Of a DNA stretch of 15,769 nucleotides, positions 1 through 7,508 are shown piece by piece. Source of the DNA: CAZJHX01 sp964545715. Its GTDB lineage: Bacteria > Myxococcota_A > UBA9042 > GCA-2863065. Made by a program: the position numbers and the translations under genes. Below the pieces are notes generated by a model. That model did not search any database, had not been told where the DNA came from, and saw nothing but the letters and a program-made list of their open reading frames with translations. The stretch spans positions 1 through 15,769 of the forward strand of contig CAZJHX010000211.1 in assembly GCA_964545715.1 (NCBI GenBank), in the 5' to 3' direction. How positions within the stretch are numbered: position 1 is the first letter of the stretch; each line of letters opens with the position of its first letter.

Positions 1-750
1 CCGTTCGGCCCGTCTTCCGAACGAGCGTCCTACACCATTTCCAGGGACTCTATCGCCCACCGCGGCCTGCACGATATCGACGCGGGCGTTCCGGAGAACT
101 CTCTTCCTGCCTGCGAAGCGGCCATTGCCGCCGGCTACCCGATCGAGCTCGACGTTCGACTGACATCCGACTCGGTGGTGGTTGTCTTCCACGATCGACA
201 TCTGGGGCGTCTCGTCGACGGGGTGGAGGAGGTCATAGCAACGCCATGGTCTGCTATCAGAGGGCTGGACCTGTGCGGCACGTCGCAGCGTGTGCCGCGC
301 TTCGATGAGCTCTTGAACGTCGTGGCGGGCCGTGTCCCGCTGCTGGTGGAGTTGAAGCACCGCGGCGACGTCGGGCCGCTCGAAAGGGCGGTATGGGGCC
401 ACCTTGCAGCCTACGATGGACCGTTCGCTGTCCAATCGTTCGATCCGTTCTCGATGAAGTGGTTCGCTGACAACGCGCCGCACGTGCCACGCGGCCAGCT
501 CTCCGGTGACTTTCGGGATGAGAGCGATCTGGCGACCTGGAAGAAGTGGATACTTCGCAATCTGCTCTTGACGGGAAGGAGCCTCCCCCAGTTTGTCGGG
601 TACGACATTCGATGCGTTCCTCAGTGGAATCTCAGCCGGTTGAGACGCCGCGGGGTTGCGGTCTTAGGTTGGACGGTACGCACACCGGACGAGGCTGAGC
701 TCGCGGCTCCGTATGTCGACAACATCATCTTTGAGGGATTTCGCCCATGA
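1..750 (+). CDS. Glycerophosphodiester phosphodiesterase (GDPD), 5'-truncated by window edge
   Basis: The reading frame is open from base 1 to the TGA at 748-750 (249 residues visible). It has no ATG, GTG or TTG before the first conserved motif, so the true start lies upstream of the window. The GDPD signature is complete: AHRG (His at bases 58-60), PEN a few residues on, then IELDVRLT, then VVFHD (His at 190-192) followed by RLVDG. A VELK segment comes mid-protein and a C-terminal GWTVRTPDEAEL block near the end. In this family the two histidines and the acidic residues of EN, ELD and ELK coordinate a metal and hydrolyse glycerophosphodiesters to glycerol-3-phosphate and an alcohol. No signal peptide can be judged because the N-terminus is missing. 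The next gene overlaps it by 4 bp (ATGA), so the two are co-transcribed. The family call is firm; the physiological substrate is unknown. Confidence 0.92.
   Translation, partial: PFGPSSERASYTISRDSIAHRGLHDIDAGVPENSLPACEAAIAAGYPIELDVRLTSDSVVVVFHDRHLGRLVDGVEEVIATPWSAIRGLDLCGTSQRVPRFDELLNVVAGRVPLLVELKHRGDVGPLERAVWGHLAAYDGPFAVQSFDPFSMKWFADNAPHVPRGQLSGDFRDESDLATWKKWILRNLLLTGRSLPQFVGYDIRCVPQWNLSRLRRRGVAVLGWTVRTPDEAELAAPYVDNIIFEGFRP
733..737 (+). promoter_or_regulatory. Ribosome binding site for the gene starting at 747
   Basis: GAGGG lies 9 nt before the ATG at 747, within the last codons of the GDPD gene. It supports the ATG that overlaps the GDPD stop as the real start. Confidence 0.6.
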
Positions 751-1529
751 GCGCGATCGACTGGTCTGAGTTCATGCGCGGCGTGGCCATGGAGGGGGTT
801 CAGGTCGGTCTGGTATTCGCTGCGGGCGTTATCGCCAGCCGCGGCAGCCACGTATGGAAGCGACTGTACCGGCGCGTCCGACTGCGCAAGCCGGTGACGC
901 TGCTGTACAGCGACTGTGGCATCCACGCGCAGACACTCGCCGAGCGTCTCGGGGCGGTGCGTCTCGGCAACGCGGAAGAGCTCGCAGGTTGGCCGCTCAG
1001 GCCGAAAAGCGTTCGAGCCGTCTTGCTTCTCATCACCGATGTGACCCAGCTAAGCGCCAATAAACGCCTTCTTGAACGTATTGAGGGGCGCTTGAAGACG
1101 TTCTGCGACGCCGGAGGCATCCTGATCCTGGGGCACGACGCGATCTACCGACGATTCCGTGCAGAGACACTTCGCGAGATGGCGGGCGGCAAGCTCTCCG
1201 GATTCAAGGGCTATGACGGTCGTGACGGGGGGCCGGCAACAAAAGTCGTTTATGAGCTGTGCACTCCAAGTCCACTCCCTGGATTGCCGACCAAAGTCGA
1301 GCTGTCGGACAATGAGGTGCTGAGGGGGGATTGGGACGACAGCGTCCAGGTCCTCTACAAGTCGGCTGACGCAGGCGATCCACTGGTCACCCAACGGTCC
1401 TACGGCAAGGGGCGCGTCCATTGGGTCAATTCAGGTGACCATACGCGCAGGGGGCCGCCACCGTCGATCGCGGGTCCCGACGAGGGCTTGGTTGAGATCA
1501 TGTCTGTACTGCTCTCGAAACCCGGCTGA
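747..1529 (+). CDS. Hypothetical protein with N-terminal membrane anchor and ThuA/class I amidotransferase-like domain
   Basis: This 260-aa protein starts at an ATG overlapping the upstream GDPD stop (ATGA), with GAGGG 9 nt before it. Residues about 15-31 (GVQVGLVFAAGVIA core) form a short hydrophobic stretch followed by a strongly basic patch (KRLYRRVRLRK). This suggests a single weak membrane anchor with the main domain in the cytoplasm. The rest has the layout of a ThuA or class I glutamine-amidotransferase-like fold. An opening beta strand (VTLLYSDCGIHAQTLAERLG) is followed by AVLLLITD, then FCDAGGILILGHDAIYR, and finally RSYGKGRVHWVNSGDHT, which resembles the closing 'yGkGrv...GH' strand of ThuA-like proteins. 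I see no clear catalytic Cys-His-Glu triad. The fold assignment is inference from pattern, not from a strong motif. Its function is unknown; the context implies a job linked to the GDPD. Confidence 0.7.
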   Translation: MSAIDWSEFMRGVAMEGVQVGLVFAAGVIASRGSHVWKRLYRRVRLRKPVTLLYSDCGIHAQTLAERLGAVRLGNAEELAGWPLRPKSVRAVLLLITDVTQLSANKRLLERIEGRLKTFCDAGGILILGHDAIYRRFRAETLREMAGGKLSGFKGYDGRDGGPATKVVYELCTPSPLPGLPTKVELSDNEVLRGDWDDSVQVLYKSADAGDPLVTQRSYGKGRVHWVNSGDHTRRGPPPSIAGPDEGLVEIMSVLLSKPG

Positions 1530-1561
1530 CCTCTCCGGTGGTGGGCGCGGCGATCGTAGCT

Positions 1562-1945
1562 TCAGAGGTCGTCGGCGCCCGTCCAAATCAACTCGCAGTC
1601 GTCCGCGCGGCGGGCGACCGCTGTGATCGCATCCAGGATGTCCTGTAGCGGGGTGTCGTGGGGGAGGTCCGCTCGGGCGGTGAGCCACCAGTCGTCGGCC
1701 TCATGCAGGCACACGAGCTCGGTCGGGGCGTTGTCGTGAAGGATCCGCGCCAGGAGTTGTCGCGTGTAGAGGCCGTGTTTGAGGATGATGCGGCCCGTGA
1801 TGCGGTACCAGCCGTGGAGTGACTCGATTCGCACGCGATGGGAGCGATCGCCGAGCGCTACCGTCACCAAGAGCTGTCCGCCTCGGGAGGGCTCGAAGGT
1901 GCGGTCGCGGGCCAGCGCGCTTCTCAGCTTGGACAGGGCGCTCAT
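1562..1945 (-). CDS. Small protein resembling the C-terminal domain of the adjacent helicase (possible YbjN/secretion-chaperone-like fold)
   Basis: This is a 127-aa protein, the last gene of the minus-strand train. Its ATG (1945-1943) overlaps the helicase stop (ATGA). There is no good Shine-Dalgarno upstream, so it probably depends on translational coupling. I recognise no named domain with certainty. Residues about 24-121 alternate beta strands and end in a helix (LQDILDAITAVARRADDCELIW), a layout reminiscent of YbjN or CesT-type chaperones. The segment WLTARADLPHD (87-97) matches WVHARTDLPID at residues 1131-1141 of the helicase. In both proteins a helix follows and ends in A-D and then a Trp 25-26 residues after the motif. 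It is therefore likely a free-standing homologue of the helicase's C-terminal domain, perhaps a binding partner or regulator. It converges with the plus-strand gene ending at 1529. Confidence 0.8.
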   Translation of the reverse strand: MSALSKLRSALARDRTFEPSRGGQLLVTVALGDRSHRVRIESLHGWYRITGRIILKHGLYTRQLLARILHDNAPTELVCLHEADDWWLTARADLPHDTPLQDILDAITAVARRADDCELIWTGADDL

Positions 1946-4900
1946 CGGCGTTGGTCCGGCGGCAAGTCGTCGAGGTGGCGGTCCTGGCCCGGCGCGTACC
2001 AGCGCTCCAGCTGATCGGCGGCGACCGTGGCGGTTCGGAGAGCGCGCTCGATCGCCCTTTGCGGGGCCTTGGGGTCGATTGGCAGGTCGGTGCGCGCATG
2101 GACCCAGACGCCTTGTAACGGCGCAGTGCGTGAATCCAGGTGCGCGAAGAGCTGCACGCCGGGCATCTGCGCGTGGGCATTCAGGAAGCTGCGGCAGGTG
2201 CGGCCATCCGACAGGTTCAGGCGCCCCACCGGGCTATGGACGCGCACGTAGAGGCCGCGACCGTCGCGCCGTGTTCGCAGCTGCAAGAAGAACGGCTGAA
2301 CGCGTGCGTGGTCATCCCGCTCTGCCCCGGCCACGAGCTTGTTCTCGGCTACCCAGACCTCGCCTTCCCAGGCCGGCGCGGCGCCCGGACGGACCGCATG
2401 CTCGCACCAGCGACGAAGGACGTCGGTCGGGTCCGGAAGCGTCAGGTTCGGGGCGTCAGCCAGCTTGCCGCCGGTCAAGTCGTCGTCGGGTCCGTCGGTG
2501 CGAACATCAAAGGCGCTGGTGAGACGGTCGCTGTGCGGCGGCGGGTATCGGACCTCCTGGTGCATGCCATGGTGGACCTCGACTCGCGATGCTTCGTCGT
2601 CCGGACTCCCCAGGCCGTCGTGCACCAGCTTCATGAAGCGGTCCATGCGCTTGTAGAGCACCTGCAGCTGGAGCGGCTCGACGGTGTCCATCAGATGGGG
2701 ATAGTGCACTTGCAGACCCGAGGCCCCGTCCGTGGTGGCGAACCGCCGGTGTACCAGGCTGCCGATACGATCGACGCGTCCGGTGCGCTGCTCGGTCGCG
2801 GAGCTCGTGCAGGCGACGCCGTAATGCAGGACTCGACCGCAGAAGGTGTGCAGGTCCACGCCCTCCTGCAGAATATCGGTCGAGACGATGACCAGCGGAT
2901 AGCCCGGCATTCGGAATTGAATCAGAGCGTTGTCGCTCTTCGATTGACCGTGCATGCCCAGCACCGGCGACTGCTGGCCCAGCTTGGCGGCGAAGTAGCG
3001 TGTCGGATCGGCCTTCTCCTCGCGCGTCATGCCGGAGAAATTCACGTGCATCAGCAAGCTGTGCTGAGCGGCCAGATTCTTGAGCTCGCGCCACACGTTG
3101 AGACGCGGCTGGGCCTCAGCTCGCTGTCTGGTCAAGCGCTGCAGCATCCGGTCGATCAGGACCGGCAACGAGTCCCTCGCCCCGACCGCGCTTACTTTGA
3201 ACCCCGCTGCCAGAGACACCGCTTCGGTCCACAATTCGGTGTAGCTGTGCCCCAGCCGCAGTGTCGAGCTAAGCAGCTCGCGGCGCACGATCCGCTCCTC
3301 GATGGCCGCGCGGACCTCTCTCGTCGTGCCTTCGGGGTGAGCTGCAGCGCCCGGCCACAGCTCGGGGCCCAGCTGGTGCGTGCGTAGTCGAGAGAAGAAC
3401 GTCCCCGCAGCCAGCCAGTCGGAGCCCGTCGCGTCCAGCTCGGCCGGGTACGCACGTGAGCGCTGCGTGGAGGGCAGCATCCGCTTCAGGTGTTCCGCGA
3501 CGACTCGCCTGTTCTGCCTCGGGTCCATCTCAGCCAACACGCGCAGCCCGGCGGCCTGCCATGCATCGAACCAGTGCCGCGGGCCCGGGGTCTTCGTAGC
3601 GACCCACAAGCGGACGTAGCGCTCGAGCCTGTCCGCATGCGCCGCCGCAAAATCACGAATTGCGGCCGGATCGTCGTCCAGCAGCCAGGCGACATGGTTG
3701 TCGCGAAAGAAGACCGACCAGGGATGGCCCGCGTCTTGGAAGGCCGCATATCTCAAGCGCGCACCCGCCTGGCGTTGGCGCGTGCCGTCGCCGCGAAAAA
3801 AAGACGCAAAAAAGGTGGAGGCGGCGTCGTCTTCATCGGTGTCGGTGCCGGCGACCGGCCGGGCCACGCCGACGACGCGGCGGCTCTTCCAATACGCCGC
3901 TGCGTACTCGTTCAGTTCAGTATGCAGCGATTGCGGCAGCTCAGCACGCAGGCGGTCGATCAGCCATTCATCCAGCAAGCCGCCGACCTTGCCGGCCAGC
4001 TCTTCCGTCGTGCGCACGCGCCTGACAAAGACCACCGACTTGTCACCCGCCTGGGCCCACGCGGTCAAAGCCGTCGCAGCCTGGTCGAGCTTTGGGTGCG
4101 GTGGCGACGCGCCGAAGCGCGTTCGATAGGAGCCGCAGATGCGGTCCACAGCGTTTGAGTCCAGCCCCTCCCGCTCCCTCGGGTCTCTGGTCTGATCCTC
4201 TCCGTCGTAGGTCGGCGCGGCCTTCTCTGGATCATCGTCGTCGGCGTGGCGCGCGCGCGCTGTCCGGTTGGCGATCGTCTCGCCGAACGACTCAAACGAC
4301 GACAACATCCCCATTTGGAAGCTCGGCAGAAACGCCCCATCCGACCGCCTGGCGCCACTCTCATGCAGCGCCTCCAACACCTTCTTCTGCACCAGCGCGA
4401 CCATCAGCTGCTCTCGCCCTGTCGACAGCTGCAAGCGATCGTCGTGGGAGCGCAATCCGCCGTGCCGCCACTCGAGCCGATACTGGTTCTTGGTCAGGCC
4501 CTGGGTCGCGTTCGGCACGTACAGCTCATGAAGCCGTCGCACGATGTACCGACGCGCCACGTCTTTGCGCTCGATCGCCGGCGCGTCCGAGGCAAGCGCC
4601 TTCAGGTCTTCGGCGGTCGCGGACGGAAGTCCCCGCAGCAGTGGCAGGCCAAACACCTCAGCCTGGCGCGTCATCTCAGAGTAGTCGTGCTCGACCGGCG
4701 TCGCCGTCAGGCAGAGTAGTCGACGGACCCGCTGGACAGGCGGCGCATCCCAGGGGACGTCGACCTTGAGCCGATGACCTCCAAGCGCCGCCGCAACCGT
4801 CTGATTGCGCGACGCACCGTGTGAGGCGCCACGTCGCAGGTTGTGCGACTCGTCGCAGATCACGAGGTCGAACGTCGGCAACACGAGATTCAGCCCGGCG

Positions 4901-5496
4901 GCGAACAATCGCTTGAAGCGCGCCTTCTCGTGCACGTCATAACACTCGGCCGGGAGGTGCTTCGGCAGATGCGGGGACAACGCCGCAAGCCTGCGCCAGT
5001 GATCGCGCCATCGACTCGGGTCTCGCGACAGGCCAAACGAGAAGCTCGAAAGCGGCGCCAGGACGTCACGGTCTGGATCGACCACGAGCTCCGCCGCCAG
5101 CGCAAACAGCCCCCGCGGCTCGACGACCGGCCGTGCCGGGCGGTCTTGCAGCGTCCGCGCACGGTGATCCACCTGACGTACAACGCTCTCGGTAAACCCG
5201 AGCCTCTCGCGGATCCACTTGCTCTGCAGACGCGCCGACGGGATCAGAAACAGAATGCGTGCGTCCGGGTGCTGGTGTCGAAGCAGCGCAGCAACTCCAA
5301 GAGCGATGTACGTCTTGCCCATGCCCACTTCATCGGCCATCCACGCCACGCGCCGGTCGGCCAGCCGGTTGTATAGCGCGACGGCCCCCTCCAGCTGCCG
5401 CTCGGCGATTCTCGCCCAGTGCGAGTCATCCCCTCGGCGTCCACTGAAGTCGAGAAAGTCCCGGGCGGCGCTGATTCCAATCCGGTTCCAGTCCAT
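1942..5496 (-). CDS. SNF2/DEAD-like superfamily 2 helicase with large insertion in lobe 2
   Basis: This is an 1184-aa ATP-dependent DNA translocase or helicase. I start it at ATG 5496 (MDWNRIG), whose A is the last base of the upstream TGA (TGATG), with GAAGG about 9 nt before. The frame stays open to 5604, but that would put 36 residues inside the upstream gene. Lobe 1 has Walker A ADEVGMGKT (54-62), a DESH box (215-218) and TATP (264-267). Lobe 2 begins at SVVFVRRVRTTEELA (487-501). After an insertion of about 350 residues it resumes with MHGQ, motif V STDILQEGVDL (872-882) and motif VI EQRTGRVDRIG (902-912). Acidic, probably disordered patches lie near 418-438 and 551-558. The last ~110 residues form a separate domain that resembles the next gene's product. 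It is preceded by a PLD-like nuclease, the partnership seen in several anti-phage systems (DISARM-type and Azaca-type). The role in DNA-targeting defence is inferred. Confidence 0.93.
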   Translation of the reverse strand: MDWNRIGISAARDFLDFSGRRGDDSHWARIAERQLEGAVALYNRLADRRVAWMADEVGMGKTYIALGVAALLRHQHPDARILFLIPSARLQSKWIRERLGFTESVVRQVDHRARTLQDRPARPVVEPRGLFALAAELVVDPDRDVLAPLSSFSFGLSRDPSRWRDHWRRLAALSPHLPKHLPAECYDVHEKARFKRLFAAGLNLVLPTFDLVICDESHNLRRGASHGASRNQTVAAALGGHRLKVDVPWDAPPVQRVRRLLCLTATPVEHDYSEMTRQAEVFGLPLLRGLPSATAEDLKALASDAPAIERKDVARRYIVRRLHELYVPNATQGLTKNQYRLEWRHGGLRSHDDRLQLSTGREQLMVALVQKKVLEALHESGARRSDGAFLPSFQMGMLSSFESFGETIANRTARARHADDDDPEKAAPTYDGEDQTRDPREREGLDSNAVDRICGSYRTRFGASPPHPKLDQAATALTAWAQAGDKSVVFVRRVRTTEELAGKVGGLLDEWLIDRLRAELPQSLHTELNEYAAAYWKSRRVVGVARPVAGTDTDEDDAASTFFASFFRGDGTRQRQAGARLRYAAFQDAGHPWSVFFRDNHVAWLLDDDPAAIRDFAAAHADRLERYVRLWVATKTPGPRHWFDAWQAAGLRVLAEMDPRQNRRVVAEHLKRMLPSTQRSRAYPAELDATGSDWLAAGTFFSRLRTHQLGPELWPGAAAHPEGTTREVRAAIEERIVRRELLSSTLRLGHSYTELWTEAVSLAAGFKVSAVGARDSLPVLIDRMLQRLTRQRAEAQPRLNVWRELKNLAAQHSLLMHVNFSGMTREEKADPTRYFAAKLGQQSPVLGMHGQSKSDNALIQFRMPGYPLVIVSTDILQEGVDLHTFCGRVLHYGVACTSSATEQRTGRVDRIGSLVHRRFATTDGASGLQVHYPHLMDTVEPLQLQVLYKRMDRFMKLVHDGLGSPDDEASRVEVHHGMHQEVRYPPPHSDRLTSAFDVRTDGPDDDLTGGKLADAPNLTLPDPTDVLRRWCEHAVRPGAAPAWEGEVWVAENKLVAGAERDDHARVQPFFLQLRTRRDGRGLYVRVHSPVGRLNLSDGRTCRSFLNAHAQMPGVQLFAHLDSRTAPLQGVWVHARTDLPIDPKAPQRAIERALRTATVAADQLERWYAPGQDRHLDDLPPDQRR
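3796..3813 (-). other. U6 and U7 runs within the helicase mRNA, possible slippage site
   Basis: On the minus strand the helicase codons 561-568 read ACC TTT TTT GCG TCT TTT TTT CGC. The second run is seven T, made of the last base of Ser565 plus Phe566 and Phe567. In frame this fits the X XXY YYZ heptamer that supports -1 slippage. Such runs stand out in GC-rich sequence. A -1 shift reads about 47 further codons to a TGA. No stem-loop was worked out, so function is unproven. Confidence 0.3.
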
Positions 5497-7508
5497 CAGT
5501 CGCCGCCTTCGGTCGATGTGAGCCACTGAGCCTCGTACCAGCGCCTGAACAGGTCCGGATCCTCGCCGTGGCGCGCACCCGTTTTCAGATCGATTCCCGC
5601 CCAAATCGTGTCCAGCCCAGCCAGCTGGGCCTCCAGCTTCTCCAGCCCCGCCGCGTGCTCGGCCAACAGCGCCGGCTCCCGCGTCAACACGTGCTCAACC
5701 AGCTCCCTGGCAGACAGCAAGCCCACCAGCTTTCGAGCGTCATCCACGTCTTCGCTCTCCAACAGCTTGGTCAGCAAGGTCGGCAGGCTGTCGTGGCGTT
5801 GGCCAACCAACCGCGTGGCAACGCTGCGAAGACGGCCTCTGTCCAGGGCGTCGTCCAGCCGATCGCGCAACACGATAAACGCGTGAAAGATCCCGGAGAA
5901 CGCCGAGAACATCGTCTCTCCAGGCGCCATCCCGCCGTCCGTCCGCCTGGACGGCACGGTCTCCCCATCCAGCGGTGTCTTGCGGTTGAGCACCTCTTCG
6001 AGGTTGTCTCCACGAAGCGTGACCGACAGCAGCGCCCAGTGTTTCAGGATGTCCTGGTACGTCAGGTCCGCGATAAATGGCGACGGGCGCTGTTCGAGCC
6101 CGATCTCCTCGATCAGAATGGGACCGGGTTCGCGCCCCGGCAACCACACCTTTGCCAGGTTCGTGGACTCCAACAGCCCCGCGATCGCCCCAGATCGGGC
6201 ATCATCGAGCAGGTGCCAGGCATCGCCGGCGGGCACGTCAAACATCACTCGAGCGGGGCTGCCGGCCTCAGCGCTGGCGGGCCCCAGGGACAGCGCCGTG
6301 AATGCCCTCCCGTCATCGGACCGCGCCTCCGCCTGCCGGTGCGCCCAGTCGTATCGCAGTCGCAGCGCCACCCGACTGAATCGTTCGGAGTCATCTTCGT
6401 CCGGCGGCAGCTGATCAGGCAACGTCACGGTCGTACCAATCGGGAGCAGCCAGTTGCCGACACCGCGGCCCTCACGCAGCATGGCCGTCTCCAGGTTAGC
6501 CGGTCGTGTCCCGGTTGCTCTTCCTGCGTGTGCTCGTCCGGACAGGTTCGGCGACCCGGCCAACACCCAGCTGCGTTTCTGCGCCCTGACGCGAATCATC
6601 TTGGCGTGTACGAACCGCCTCAACGACTTGCTGCCGGCCCCAAATCCACGGTCCAGATCCAGGCGACCCAGCCGCGCGTCGAGCTCGCCGAGGGCGTCAC
6701 ACCACTGCTGGCTCGCCGCCGGCGCATCGGCTCGATCTCGGGGCATCCACACCACGACATCTCGTGCGCGCATCGCCGCCTTCAATTGGCCGATCGGCGT
6801 CGCCTCCTGGTCGATAAACGGCGCCAGACACTCCAACCGAACGTCACGCTGCGCAATATGCTGCGCCATGAACTGGGCGAGCGGCTCACGCCCCAGCCAA
6901 AGGCGCGGCAGACCGTCGGCTTGCACCAGCCCTTGGACAAAGGTCCTGATTTGCTCGATGGCTACATGCGCGTCGTGGCGGTCGAAGGCGCTCAAATCCC
7001 GCAGCAGCGTGAGAACATCCGCTTTGAGCGGCGTCGCTGCCGCGCGCTCGATACGTTCGATGTCAGCGATCTCGACAATGGTACACCAGCCGTTCTCGGT
7101 CAGGTTGGCGGACGTCGTCAGCAGCACCAAGGCCGACGTCGGCTCCTCGCTGCTTCCACCCTCCAGGAGCAGAAGGACATGCTTGGCGTGCAGTACCCCA
7201 CTGCTGAGCGTAACCGGCACGGCCCTGACCGCCTGGCGCAAGCTTCCGTCCACTCCGAGTCCAGCGCGGTCGTAGAAGACCACCGGCGGGGCCATCGTGG
7301 CCAGACGCTCCTCGAGCGCCACGCGACGGACCCGCGCTGACCCCCGCCCATCAACGCCAAGAAGCGGGGCGAGTACATGCTCCTCGAAGAAGGTGGGCTG
7401 CAATTGGAACGTGACAAAGACCGCTGCTGTCACGCGGTCGTCACCGATCACGTCCAGCATGGCCTCGGTACACACCTGGCTGCGGGGCAGCGCCGTCACG
7501 TACGCCAC
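5496..7508 (-). CDS. Phospholipase D-like nuclease with two HxK...N motifs
   Basis: This 670-aa protein carries two PLD-superfamily half-sites. The first is HAK at 107-109 with TSANLT, in which the Asn is residue 135. The second is HAK at 301-303 with GSPNLS, in which the Asn is residue 321. Neither has the Asp of a classical HKD motif, so the active site reads H-K-N, as in the Tdp1 branch and many nuclease-like PLD proteins next to helicases. The two halves should pair to form one phosphodiesterase site, with one His forming a covalent phosphohistidine. Residues from about 370 on have no motif I recognise; they are probably a partner-binding region. No signal peptide is seen, so it is cytoplasmic. 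The start is GTG 7508, overlapping the upstream gene by 13 bp. GTG 7499, in a 4-bp GTGA overlap, would give 667 aa and is about as likely. It is followed by the helicase through TGATG. Confidence 0.9.
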   Translation of the reverse strand: MAYVTALPRSQVCTEAMLDVIGDDRVTAAVFVTFQLQPTFFEEHVLAPLLGVDGRGSARVRRVALEERLATMAPPVVFYDRAGLGVDGSLRQAVRAVPVTLSSGVLHAKHVLLLLEGGSSEEPTSALVLLTTSANLTENGWCTIVEIADIERIERAAATPLKADVLTLLRDLSAFDRHDAHVAIEQIRTFVQGLVQADGLPRLWLGREPLAQFMAQHIAQRDVRLECLAPFIDQEATPIGQLKAAMRARDVVVWMPRDRADAPAASQQWCDALGELDARLGRLDLDRGFGAGSKSLRRFVHAKMIRVRAQKRSWVLAGSPNLSGRAHAGRATGTRPANLETAMLREGRGVGNWLLPIGTTVTLPDQLPPDEDDSERFSRVALRLRYDWAHRQAEARSDDGRAFTALSLGPASAEAGSPARVMFDVPAGDAWHLLDDARSGAIAGLLESTNLAKVWLPGREPGPILIEEIGLEQRPSPFIADLTYQDILKHWALLSVTLRGDNLEEVLNRKTPLDGETVPSRRTDGGMAPGETMFSAFSGIFHAFIVLRDRLDDALDRGRLRSVATRLVGQRHDSLPTLLTKLLESEDVDDARKLVGLLSARELVEHVLTREPALLAEHAAGLEKLEAQLAGLDTIWAGIDLKTGARHGEDPDLFRRWYEAQWLTSTEGGD

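Noticed and set aside
342..349. E. coli Chi octamer GCTGGTGG on the plus strand, and another on the minus strand at 5723-5730
   Set aside because: Two copies in a GC-rich window of this size are near chance expectation, and this organism's Chi sequence is unknown.
1528..1570. Inverted repeat GACCTCT / AGAGGTC spanning the convergent stops, considered as a shared terminator
   Set aside because: Only 7 bp of stem with a loop of about 29 nt and no T-run on either side; too weak to call.
5497..5604. Longer N-terminus for the helicase from 5604, and likewise recB from 14345 and recD from 10696
   Set aside because: These would run deep into, or use a TTG within, the preceding gene. The overlapping ATG at 5496, 14276 and 10687 fits the junction style of the train, and for recB a good GAGGTGG site.
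5568..7340. 590-codon plus-strand open frame opposite the PLD-like gene
   Set aside because: It is antisense to a clear two-motif PLD-like gene, its product is Arg/Gln/Pro-rich without motifs, and long antisense frames are expected in GC-rich coding DNA.
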